64,000 bases of DNA from Micrococcales bacterium (lineage in GTDB: Bacteria; Actinomycetota; Actinomycetes; Actinomycetales; Dermatophilaceae), in the NCBI GenBank assembly GCA_021287075.1, contig JAJTBD010000019.1, positions 1-64,000 on the forward strand. The letters are read 5' to 3'. The position numbers were made by a program, and so were the translations under genes. The notes under the pieces are model-generated. The model was not told where the DNA came from, ran no database searches, and saw nothing but the letters and a program-made list of their open reading frames with translations. Every line of letters starts with the position of its first letter. Position 1 is the stretch's first letter. This document shows, piece after piece, positions 1 through 7,596 of the stretch.

Positions 1-87
1 CCCGCCAGCTGAGCCGGCGTGTCAGGCCAGAAACACCGTTTGGCGGACAGTCCCTGGCGGTTGTGAAAAGTAGGACCCATCTCTACA
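1..87. mobile_element. Probable right end of a second Tn7-like element
   Basis: Read on the minus strand from base 87 inward, this stretch begins TGTAGAGATGGGTCC and continues TACTTTTC. The right end of the complete element at 14977 begins TGTCGAGATCGGCCC and continues TACTTTTC. That is 20 identities in 23. The copy here ends in ACA at 85-87, six bases before the left tip of the complete element. The simplest reading is a related element inserted earlier or later at the same dnaB attachment site and extending off the window. A remnant of only the end is also possible. No gene is seen in bases 1-87. Confidence 0.55.
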
Positions 88-88
88 G

Positions 89-93
89 AGGCC
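89..93. repeat. Target-site duplication AGGCC, left copy
   Basis: AGGCC directly precedes the TGT tip at 94 and matches the AGGCC that directly follows the ACA tip at 14977. Five-base duplications are the hallmark of Tn7-family insertion. Confidence 0.85.
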
Positions 94-434
94 TGTCGAG
101 ATGCAGCGAAGACTGCACGCACTCGCGCGGGGCAGTTTGCACGAAGCGGCGGTTCGGCAAAAACTGTGCAAGGTGCGGCCAACGCGACCTAAACCCCACG
201 GCCGTGGCGGCCCGCGCCGCATTCGGGTCTGGAGACGGCGCCTGCGGCGCGCATCTGCAAGTCACGGTCTATGACGGATCACGGGTCGAGATCGGGCGGG
301 AAAGGAGGGGGTGGCCGGGTGGTGGTGCGCGTCGGGTATCTGGGGGGAGTCGCCGTCAGCCGATCGGCAGCTGTTCTCGGACCATGGATCACATGTGACC
401 CACGGCCGAAGTCCAACCTTTTGAGCGTCCGCCG
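94..434. other. Left end of the transposon, no gene
   Basis: This 340-bp stretch carries no convincing gene. It begins with the TGTCGAGAT tip and has a second GTCGAGATCGG copy at 285-295, the same 11 bases found just inside the right tip. Several related TGCAC/TGTGCA words lie at 113-172. It is best read as the left TnsB-binding region plus the 3' flank of the last cargo gene. Confidence 0.65.
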
Positions 435-992
435 TCACCGAAGGCGAGAACCCAACCTGTGGCTAATGCGAGTCGGAGGTTTCGGACTTTCTTGGGGGTC
501 CCACGGCACGGTCTGGTCACCCACCGTCGACCACCCCACACGCCATGGGATCTCAGGCATAGCGGCACCCAGGACAGTTAGAGTTCCCCTCTGCTCAGAG
601 ACTCGCGATAGAAGCAGATCGACGGTCAACTCCTCGCCGCCGGCTTCCACCGTTAGCTGGGCGTAATCCCGCATTCTGTCGAACGTGGTCGAGGGATGAC
701 CAAACCACCATTCCGCCCAATTAACGTCCGCTACGTCGATGTCGAGGGCCTGACCAGCAGAAACGATCGTGATGCGACCCGGACGCACGACGACGCGGTT
801 GCGTCGGCGATGTCGCAGCCACAAGCATGACCTAACTAGTCCAATGCCCAGGAAGACCGCCGAAAAGAGGAGTGCATCGCGTTCAAGGGACCGGCCTGAG
901 CCAAGGAACGCCACCACAGCGATCCCGACAAATGGCCAGGCACCCCAGACTGCCCCCAACAGTCCATCGGGAACCACTCGCGAGTCCTCCAT
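435..992 (-). CDS. Probable membrane immunity protein for the adjacent Rhs toxin
   Basis: The protein has 185 residues from ATG at 992. An alternative TTG at 998 would overlap the Rhs stop codon. Two hydrophobic helices (about residues 11-28 and 38-56) are followed by a basic RHRRRNR segment and a soluble domain of roughly 125 residues that looks like a membrane-anchored PH-type fold. I recognise no family. It follows the Rhs toxin gene by two bases on the same strand, the usual place for the cognate immunity gene. A membrane immunity protein would suit the hydrophobic, Gly-rich toxin tip. GC content is visibly lower than in the transposition genes, as is common for exchanged toxin-immunity pairs. 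The immunity role is inferred from position only. Confidence 0.6.
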   Translation of the reverse strand: MEDSRVVPDGLLGAVWGAWPFVGIAVVAFLGSGRSLERDALLFSAVFLGIGLVRSCLWLRHRRRNRVVVRPGRITIVSAGQALDIDVADVNWAEWWFGHPSTTFDRMRDYAQLTVEAGGEELTVDLLLSRVSEQRGTLTVLGAAMPEIPWRVGWSTVGDQTVPWDPQESPKPPTRISHRLGSRLR

Positions 993-994
993 GC

Positions 995-3900
995 TCAACG
1001 AAGGCCCCTATTCACATACGGTCGCCAACTCCTTCGGGAAGCGTTCCGGTAACTCCTCCGGTTCCATGCACTGTAACCGTGGTTCGAAGCCGCACTGGCG
1101 GCCAGTCCATGAACGTGGGCGGACATGTAGCGCGTGCTGCGCAGCATACCGAACCGTCGCGATGACTTGGAGAGCCTTCGGCTCGCCTTATAGCTCTTCC
1201 CCACCCAGAGGCCCCGCGTCAAGCCGCGGGCGACCATGCCGCCACCAAACGCCGAGGCTGCGGCATTGACGGCCCATCGACCCGCCTCGCGCCGGTTGCC
1301 GGAGTAGGCATAAGACCCAGCGAGGTACGCACCACACGCCGTCCCAGCAAGTCCAGGAGCCCAGCCGCAGGCTCCTCGGAACCATCGAGCGCTACGGGAG
1401 TTGCCTGCACCCCACTTTAGGATGTTACGACCCCACTTCTTCCACTTTTTCCACTGGCCGTCAATGTCGAACTGGTTGACGGGGTCGTTGGGGTAGTTGT
1501 AGGCGGTGTCGTTGCCTCCGGGGACGGGGTCGAGGCTGGTGAAGAGTCCTCGTGCCGCGTTGTAGAACCGCACGCCCATCAGGGTGAGGCCGGCGGTGGC
1601 GGTGCTGGTGGCGCGTTGTTTGGCGCCGAGCCAGCCGTAGCCGAGTGGTCCGTCGACCTGGTCGGTGCTGCCTGCGTCGCCGGTGTTGTTGCCGTACTCG
1701 TCGTAGGTGGCCCAGCCGGTGATCGCGGTCGCCGACGTGGACGCTGCTTGAGCGGCGGGGATGTCGACGCCTGTGACGACGTCGCCGTGGGGGTTGGCCA
1801 ACGACAGGTTGAGTCCGCCGTCGGCTGCGATGGTGGCGGACAGGTCGCCGCCGAGGGATTCGGTGAACCGGGTCGTCGACGTCCCGTTGGGTCCGGTGGT
1901 GTCGACCCAGGCGGGGTTGTCGCCGTCGTCGGCGTACCGGCGCGTTGTCGTCGTGGTGCCGGTGGCGTCGACGGTGGTTTGCAGCGAGCGACGCCCATTC
2001 GCGTCGAGGGTGAACGTCGTCGACGTTCCGCCCTGGGTGACGGTTCGGGGTTGGTCGTCATCGAAGTACCCGAGGGTGACGTTCCCGCCGCTGGGGTCGG
2101 GGGCGTCGACGGCGGGCAGTGTGGTTTGCCGCCCGAACGTGTCGTAGACGTAAGTGCCGGTGCCGCCCTTGCCGGTGGTGGGCCGGTCCGCGGCGTCGTA
2201 GCCGGTGGTGGCCACGGTCGTGGTGGTGCCGGTGGTGTCGCAGTCGCCGCCGTCGCGGGTGGTGGTCGCGAGCTGGGTGCGGCGTCCGTTCTTGTCGAAC
2301 GTGTACGCCCGCGTGGTGCAGGCTGCGACCAGGTCGCCGGTGGCGGGGTCGAGGCTCGAGGAGGCGTCCTGGGCGGTGATCAGGCGCCCGGCGAAGTCGT
2401 ACCGGTACTCGCGGGCGTAGCTGGAGGCTTGCCCGTTGGCGTCAGCTGTCCACGGGGCGACTTCACCGATGCTGGCGACACCGAGGCCGTTGTCGAATGC
2501 GGCTCCGGTGCCGGTGGCTTCGAACCGGACACGGCCGGCGGCGTCGTTGGTGGTGGACCACGTGAGCCACGGCTGGTCCTGGACCGGCGTGCCGGGTGTC
2601 CAGGTGGTGTCCCCGGTGTCGGGGTCGGTCGTTTCGGTGACGGGGGTGACCTGCCCCAGGTACTGCAGGCTGGTCGGTTCGCCGCCTTCGTCGTACCCGT
2701 TGACCTGGGTGATGCCGCCGGGCAGGGACTGCTGCGTCATGTTCCCGTCGGCGTCATAGGTCGCGCCGTACGTGAGCGAGCCGGCGGTGCCGCCGCGAGT
2801 GATGGTGAGGGACGTGGTCAGGCCGCGCCGTTCACCGGTGCCGTCGTACCCGTAGGTCGTGGTGCCCTTGGCGTCGGTGACGGTGGCCACGCGCCCGGCG
2901 GCGTCGTAGGAGGTGGTGACGGTGCCAGCGTCGCCGACCTGCGTCGTGACGCGCCCCCACCGGTCGTACGTGCTCGTGGTGCGACCGGCGGTGCCCGCGT
3001 CGGTGCCGGCAGCGTTCAGGTTGCCGGTATACGCGACGAGCCCGGTCGCGGGGTCGTACTTCGTGAAAGAGCCGGGACGCGTGGTCGCGGCGGACTGGCC
3101 GGTGATCCCGGACGCGACCGTCTTGGACGTCACGGGCCGTTCGGCCGCGTCGTACGTGGTCGTGGTCGTGCGTGTCGACGTGCCGGAGGTCTCGACCTCG
3201 CTGGTGGGCTTGAGCCACATCGAGTACCCGGTCGTGACGGAGTCCGGGAGGGTGGCGCCGCTGGGTTGCGCGGCCGGGTAGGTGCGGCACGTCAGCCCGG
3301 CCCATTCCGGCCGGCCACCGCAGACCGCGTTCGGTGCCGTCTGGGCGGCAACCGTGTAGTACGCGGTCTTCGTGGTGCCCGCGTCCGTGCCGGTGGACAG
3401 GGGCTGGCGGGTGTCGGTGACCCGGCCCATCGTGTCGTAGCGGGTGGTCTTGACGATGTTGCCGCTCGTGTCTCCGGGCTTGACCGTGGTGACCCGGGTC
3501 GCGGCACCGAGGGCCCAACCGTCACCTTCAGTCGCGTCAGCGGTGTTGAGCTTGCCGTACTCGGTCTTCGTCGTCGACAGGACCTCGAGGTCGGTCGCGT
3601 TGACGGTCGCAGCGGAGTCGGTGACACCGCTGGTTTCGGTGGTGGCCAAGGAGTACCGCTGGGTCGTGGCCGGGTTGATCCCGCTATTGGGGGCGCCCTC
3701 GTCATAGAGGGTGCGGGTGTGCGGGCGGGCCTCGTGCAGACGAGCTCGAAGCGCGCGCCGCGGGTCGGGTTCAACACCGAGCTCGCGAGCCACCCCGGCC
3801 AAGGACGCAATCGAGTGTCGGATGGCAGTGGCGGCCAGAGCCTCCTCCGGCAGGTCGGGGATCCACCCGAGGTGACCTCGACTCGCGCACACCAGACACC

Positions 3901-4732
3901 CGGGGCAGGCCCAGTGCGGTGAGGCGGGGTCGGCCAGGTAAGCGTCAGCGACGTTGCTCGTGTACTTGAACGACATCAGCGCGGGCACGAACATGGAGAC
4001 TTTCACCTCTCCTGGTGGTCCTCCCCCGTCGGGGATGTGGCGCAGGCCCGGGGTGGTGCCGATCGCCGCCAGGGGCGCCCCGTGCACCAATGCCCCGAAC
4101 GCGGATTGATCGGTGCGAAGCAACCCGACCGAGGCCCCACCGGCCGAAAGGTTCAGGAAGCCGGGCACGACGCCCTGCTGGCCGAACGGGTCGTCGGCGT
4201 GTTTGAGGCTGACCAGCACGGTGCGGTCCTGCTTCTCGATGAGGTCACGCACCTTGTCCGCGTCCTCGATCAGTAGGTAGCGCGACAGGGGCAGGTGTGC
4301 CAGGACCCGACCCGGGAGCTTCTCGGTCTCCCGCAGGATGCTCTCGACTCCGGCCAGGTCGCCTCGGTCGCAGAGCCCGGGGTCCGGGATGGCCCAGGGC
4401 AGGGCGAGTCGGTCTTGCTGGAACCGCACCCATGCTCGATCCAGTGCAGCGGAGGCGGGGGTCGGGTTTTTGCCTGCGTACCGGGCGGCATCGACCAGGA
4501 CGTTGCGGTGCCGGGAGCGCTTCAGGGAATGTTCGACCGGGCCCCCGGCCCAGTACCACCGTTGCTTTTGGGAGTTCAGGGTGTATGTCACCCCGATGCC
4601 GCATGCGTCCAGCAGCGGAGTGACCAGTTCGGCCTGTTCGGGGAGTGCCTGAGCGAACAACGTCGTGGTCAGGCCGGGCAACGGCGCCGAGGCGACCGTG
4701 ACGCCATCGCGCGCCGGATCAAGCTCGCTCAT
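995..4732 (-). CDS. Chimeric protein: unknown N-terminal domain fused to Rhs repeats with a toxin tip
   Basis: The product has 1245 residues from ATG at 4732, which has an ACGGAGGT ribosome site. The frame stays open upstream of that ATG but there it overlaps the next gene. Residues 1 to about 337 match nothing I know. They look alpha/beta and contain a CPGCLVC cysteine cluster near residue 275. At about 3712-3722 the sequence switches to the actinobacterial Rhs/YD type (TLYDEGAPNSG onward) with many Y-D-x-x-G-R repeats. The Rhs part lacks any secretion signal or N-terminal shell. It ends with the core motif GLFTSLDPVPGGN and a polymorphic tip of about 150 residues (nt 995-1450). The tip is basic and Gly/Ala-rich, with no nuclease motif visible. 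I infer that a deletion fused an XRE-operon gene to an Rhs 3' fragment. Whether the tip is still delivered is unknown. Confidence 0.75.
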   Translation of the reverse strand: MSELDPARDGVTVASAPLPGLTTTLFAQALPEQAELVTPLLDACGIGVTYTLNSQKQRWYWAGGPVEHSLKRSRHRNVLVDAARYAGKNPTPASAALDRAWVRFQQDRLALPWAIPDPGLCDRGDLAGVESILRETEKLPGRVLAHLPLSRYLLIEDADKVRDLIEKQDRTVLVSLKHADDPFGQQGVVPGFLNLSAGGASVGLLRTDQSAFGALVHGAPLAAIGTTPGLRHIPDGGGPPGEVKVSMFVPALMSFKYTSNVADAYLADPASPHWACPGCLVCASRGHLGWIPDLPEEALAATAIRHSIASLAGVARELGVEPDPRRALRARLHEARPHTRTLYDEGAPNSGINPATTQRYSLATTETSGVTDSAATVNATDLEVLSTTKTEYGKLNTADATEGDGWALGAATRVTTVKPGDTSGNIVKTTRYDTMGRVTDTRQPLSTGTDAGTTKTAYYTVAAQTAPNAVCGGRPEWAGLTCRTYPAAQPSGATLPDSVTTGYSMWLKPTSEVETSGTSTRTTTTTYDAAERPVTSKTVASGITGQSAATTRPGSFTKYDPATGLVAYTGNLNAAGTDAGTAGRTTSTYDRWGRVTTQVGDAGTVTTSYDAAGRVATVTDAKGTTTYGYDGTGERRGLTTSLTITRGGTAGSLTYGATYDADGNMTQQSLPGGITQVNGYDEGGEPTSLQYLGQVTPVTETTDPDTGDTTWTPGTPVQDQPWLTWSTTNDAAGRVRFEATGTGAAFDNGLGVASIGEVAPWTADANGQASSYAREYRYDFAGRLITAQDASSSLDPATGDLVAACTTRAYTFDKNGRRTQLATTTRDGGDCDTTGTTTTVATTGYDAADRPTTGKGGTGTYVYDTFGRQTTLPAVDAPDPSGGNVTLGYFDDDQPRTVTQGGTSTTFTLDANGRRSLQTTVDATGTTTTTRRYADDGDNPAWVDTTGPNGTSTTRFTESLGGDLSATIAADGGLNLSLANPHGDVVTGVDIPAAQAASTSATAITGWATYDEYGNNTGDAGSTDQVDGPLGYGWLGAKQRATSTATAGLTLMGVRFYNAARGLFTSLDPVPGGNDTAYNYPNDPVNQFDIDGQWKKWKKWGRNILKWGAGNSRSARWFRGACGWAPGLAGTACGAYLAGSYAYSGNRREAGRWAVNAAASAFGGGMVARGLTRGLWVGKSYKASRRLSKSSRRFGMLRSTRYMSAHVHGLAASAASNHGYSAWNRRSYRNASRRSWRPYVNRGLR

Positions 4733-4886
4733 CTGCGACCTCCGTGACGATTCGACCCCAGTGCGGTGCGCCGACCGATCCGGGCACTCGTGACCCGACA
4801 CGGCACTGCTTCTTCGAGGGTACGGTGCGGCACCGACAACGGCGTGCCGTGCGCTGTCGTGGGGGACGTGCCTGCCATGACGCGGG

Positions 4887-5978
4887 TCACCGGGACGGCA
4901 CCACGTGCAGACGGGTGGGGGGCTGGCTCGGGCGCTGCCCGCCATACCTGCGGGCGAACGTGCGCGGCAGCATCGCGGCCGCGGCAGCCAGTTCCTTCTC
5001 GGTGTACCCGTGTTCGGTGCGGTGGGTCTGAAGGATGCGCTGCAGCGTCTGCGGAGTCTCGGGCGACAGCTCCCCCGGTTCGCGGGTGCGCCACCCGAGC
5101 TGGCCCAGCTGCATCCAGAACTGGCGGTACTGGCGGTCGCTGATGGCGCCGACATCCTTGGCCCGCCGGATCAGGGCGGCCACCGAGATCCGCCACTGTT
5201 GCTTGAGCGCCAACAGGCGGGGGATGTCGCGTGTGGTGAGTCCGGCCAACTGCGGCCCGATCTCGGCTGCCGGTGCGAGCAGCTCGGACGCGAACGCGTC
5301 GGCCTCGGCCTCTTGGGTGTCGCTGGGCAGGACGTGCATGATCATGTGGCCGAGCTCGTGTGCGAGGGTGAACCGGTAGCGGTCCGCGGGCAGGCCGGTG
5401 TTGACGACCATCAGTGGCGGCTTGGCTGGGTCGGTGGGCCACGTGCTCAGCGCGTCCTGCGCCGAGGTACCCAGCGCCCTCGCGACGATGACCACCCCGA
5501 GGGCCTCCAGGAGCCGGGTGAGGTTCTCGATCGGCCCGGAAGGGACGCGCCAGGCCGCTCTGACCATCCGGGCGATCTCGGCGGCGTCACCAACGCTGTC
5601 GATGTCGATCCGGTGCAGCTGGACCTCGGGGACGATCTCGATGCCGGCGGCCAGTCCCTCGACGCTGATCCGGGTCAGGTTGGTGATGGCCTCGATCTGG
5701 CGCTTCTTGGCGGCGGTCATCTTGGAGTGTCGTCGCCGGTGGTGCAGGCAGGAGACCTCCAGACCTTGGAGCCGGGCCGGGTCTGTCAGCAACGACACTG
5801 GGCATTCCAGTGCCCGTGCGAGTGCAGCGAGCTGGTCGCCCGCGAGGTCGGTCAGCCCGTTCTCCACCTTGGAGATGAAGCCTTGGCTCAGTCCGGCCGC
5901 TGTCGCAAGCTCCTCCTGCGACCAGCCCTTGGCGTCACGCACCAGGGCGACCATGCGGGGTTGGGCGAGAGTGCTCAC
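4887..5978 (-). CDS. XRE-type regulator fused to an ImmA/IrrE metallopeptidase
   Basis: The protein has 363 residues. An N-terminal helix-turn-helix (about residues 8-65, with GWSQEELATAAGLSQGFISK) is followed by a zinc-peptidase domain with HELGH at 207-211 and a downstream EAEADAFASELL segment. This is the layout of phage- and ICE-type regulator-proteases, which act as repressor, antirepressor or toxin partner. The start is GTG at 5978, overlapping the stop of the preceding gene (GTGA), so the two are translationally coupled. A longer reading frame exists but would run into that gene. The chimeric Rhs gene follows 154 bases downstream. Confidence 0.85.
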   Translation of the reverse strand: MSTLAQPRMVALVRDAKGWSQEELATAAGLSQGFISKVENGLTDLAGDQLAALARALECPVSLLTDPARLQGLEVSCLHHRRRHSKMTAAKKRQIEAITNLTRISVEGLAAGIEIVPEVQLHRIDIDSVGDAAEIARMVRAAWRVPSGPIENLTRLLEALGVVIVARALGTSAQDALSTWPTDPAKPPLMVVNTGLPADRYRFTLAHELGHMIMHVLPSDTQEAEADAFASELLAPAAEIGPQLAGLTTRDIPRLLALKQQWRISVAALIRRAKDVGAISDRQYRQFWMQLGQLGWRTREPGELSPETPQTLQRILQTHRTEHGYTEKELAAAAAMLPRTFARRYGGQRPSQPPTRLHVVPSR

Positions 5979-6643
5979 GCCGAGCCATCCCGTTCGCCCA
6001 GTCGCTTCACGGCGGCGGCCCGGGCTGACCGGATGATGGGCTCGGACAGCGGCACCATCGGCAGCTGGGTCGGGGCTGCGGCTGCGGCACCGCCCGGCAG
6101 GGAGAACCAGTAGTGGACCGTGCTGAACCCGATCAGGCACACCAACGCGAGCCGGTCGATGCGTTGCCGTGACGGGTCGAGGACATATCCGGCCGTCAGG
6201 ACGGTGCCATCGGCGGGGACCTCAAGGTCCAAGGTGGCATCCGGCAAGTGATGGGCCAGCCTCACCGCCCGGTCCGACTGGCCGCGACACACCCCCAGGG
6301 TCGGGGTCAAGGCCCGGAACCGCACCTGGACGCGACCTCCATCCAGGTGGACCCAGGGACGGTCGAATCGTGTGATGACCTGTACGCCGGGCACTCCCGC
6401 GAACTGCTTGTGGACCGGCACGGTGAGCAGGTCGCTGATCACCATCCCCTGCGAGGCCGCCCGCACCCGAGTCAGGTGACCGGGCGGCGTCTCACGGGCG
6501 GCAACGAAGTCAGCCCAGGCCTCGGTCAAGACAGCCGACAGTCGGGCGAGGTGGGGTTCGACGATCGGCGCGACGATGTGGCGAGGCAGCGGCGCCGACG
6601 AGCGGCCCTCCTGAGCGAGGACGCGGTCCTGAGTCTCTGACAT
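5975..6643 (-). CDS. Unknown protein coupled to the XRE-ImmA gene
   Basis: The protein has 222 residues from ATG at 6643 (MSETQDRV). No recognised family, no signal peptide, and mixed alpha/beta composition with a hydrophobic stretch near residues 173-190. It is the first gene of the unit and overlaps the XRE-ImmA/IrrE gene by four bases. The position fits the partner seen beside many ImmA/IrrE regulators (antitoxin, substrate or sensor), but nothing in the sequence shows which. Upstream frame extensions add low-complexity residues without a ribosome site. Confidence 0.7.
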   Translation of the reverse strand: MSETQDRVLAQEGRSSAPLPRHIVAPIVEPHLARLSAVLTEAWADFVAARETPPGHLTRVRAASQGMVISDLLTVPVHKQFAGVPGVQVITRFDRPWVHLDGGRVQVRFRALTPTLGVCRGQSDRAVRLAHHLPDATLDLEVPADGTVLTAGYVLDPSRQRIDRLALVCLIGFSTVHYWFSLPGGAAAAAPTQLPMVPLSEPIIRSARAAAVKRLGERDGSA

Positions 6644-6650
6644 GCTCAGA

Positions 6651-6673
6651 ATCCTATCATCCGGTAATGGGAT
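6651..6673. promoter_or_regulatory. Candidate operator of the XRE-ImmA unit
   Basis: This 23-bp imperfect palindrome (8 of 11 base pairs, arms ATCC-AT and AT-GGAT around CCGG) lies eight bases upstream of the unit's first ATG, in a locally AT-rich patch that also includes TATATTTGACA on the plus strand. It is the only dyad in the gap before the Abi_C gene. Binding by the XRE protein is inferred. Confidence 0.4.
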
Positions 6674-6780
6674 CGGTATATTTGACACGGTTTTTGCCGG
6701 GCAGGTTTCCGTGACGGTGAGACAGCCGGGCACGAGGAAGCGCGGCACCCCTCACCTGGTGGCATCGAGGGCCACACGGG

Positions 6781-7596
6781 TCAGCCTTTCTCTCGCGAGA
6801 GCCGGGCCAGCATGTAGTCGGCGACGGTCGCGGCTTCCCTGACCACGAGCAGCGCGAGGTCTTCGCTGACCCCGGACGGCAGGGTCCGGCCGTGGCCGGT
6901 GCCTTGGAGGTTGCGGAGTTTGTTGACTTGGTCGGCGATGTTCCAGGTCGACTGGTGAATGGCGCGGATCGCGTCCGCGCCGGAGAGGTTGGTGTCCACC
7001 TGCTGTGGCAGCACGCCGAGCCGTTCTCGGGCCAGATGCCACAGCTGGTTGTAGTCCATTTTGTCGTGCACGGGCATGCCGAGTTCCTCGAGCACGAACT
7101 TGGACACTGATTCCAGTAGGTCCTTGGCGGTGCCGATCAGCAAGGCAGGATCGGCGGTGGAGCGGCGGAGCCGGTCGACCTGCTCGTCGAGGGCGGCCCG
7201 GCCACCGGTGTCGAGGTCGATCTGCCCGAACGGGTGGACGTGGCCGTCGCCGTCGAGGTACCAACCTGCGGAAGCAAGGGCGCGGGTGAGGCGGTCGACG
7301 TCCGGGCTGGTCGCGCCGCTGCCGATCAGGCCGGCAGTCCGCAGGGTGGACAGGATCGCGTCGACGAGGTCGCGCGCACGGGCCGGCTGGCGCTTGGCCA
7401 AGGTGAGGCCCTGGAGAACTCGCTGCTCCTTGTTCGGACCGACAACGTTGGGGTTGTAGGTGTAGTCGTCGCCGTAGCCGGTGCCGGTGAGGGCGCGGGA
7501 GATCGCGGTATGGGAGGGGCCGGTGCCGCTGTGGAAGAACATCGCGAGAGCGGCGATCACGTCGTCGGTCAGCGGGACTGGGGTGCGTGGGCTCAT
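6781..7596 (-). CDS. Abi_C-domain abortive-infection protein, sixth gene of the transposition operon
   Basis: The protein has 271 residues from ATG at 7596. The C-terminal half matches the abortive-infection C-terminal domain: GTAKDLLESVSKFVLEELG near residue 147, then a helical stretch and the signature RNLQGTGHGR near residue 235. The N-terminal half is specific to this protein. The gene overlaps tniQ by four bases (ATGA) and so is translated as the last member of the tnsA-tniQ operon, separate from the cargo genes. Two readings fit: phage defence co-expressed with transposition, or a transposition accessory built from an Abi_C fold. Sequence alone does not separate them. Confidence 0.8.
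   Translation of the reverse strand: MSPRTPVPLTDDVIAALAMFFHSGTGPSHTAISRALTGTGYGDDYTYNPNVVGPNKEQRVLQGLTLAKRQPARARDLVDAILSTLRTAGLIGSGATSPDVDRLTRALASAGWYLDGDGHVHPFGQIDLDTGGRAALDEQVDRLRRSTADPALLIGTAKDLLESVSKFVLEELGMPVHDKMDYNQLWHLARERLGVLPQQVDTNLSGADAIRAIHQSTWNIADQVNKLRNLQGTGHGRTLPSGVSEDLALLVVREAATVADYMLARLSREKG

Noticed and set aside
1616..3922. 768-codon plus-strand frame opposite the Rhs gene
   Set aside because: Gly/Val-rich shadow of the Rhs repeats; no start context.
3712..4732. tRNA-guanine-transglycosylase-like (DpdA-type) assignment for the N-terminal domain
   Set aside because: A Cys cluster and alpha/beta text are suggestive, but spacing (C-x2-C-x2-C) and the lack of catalytic Asp motifs do not support it.
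4733..5155. N-terminal extension of the chimeric Rhs frame
   Set aside because: It overlaps the XRE-ImmA gene in another frame and is low-complexity. ATG at 4732 has a good ribosome site.
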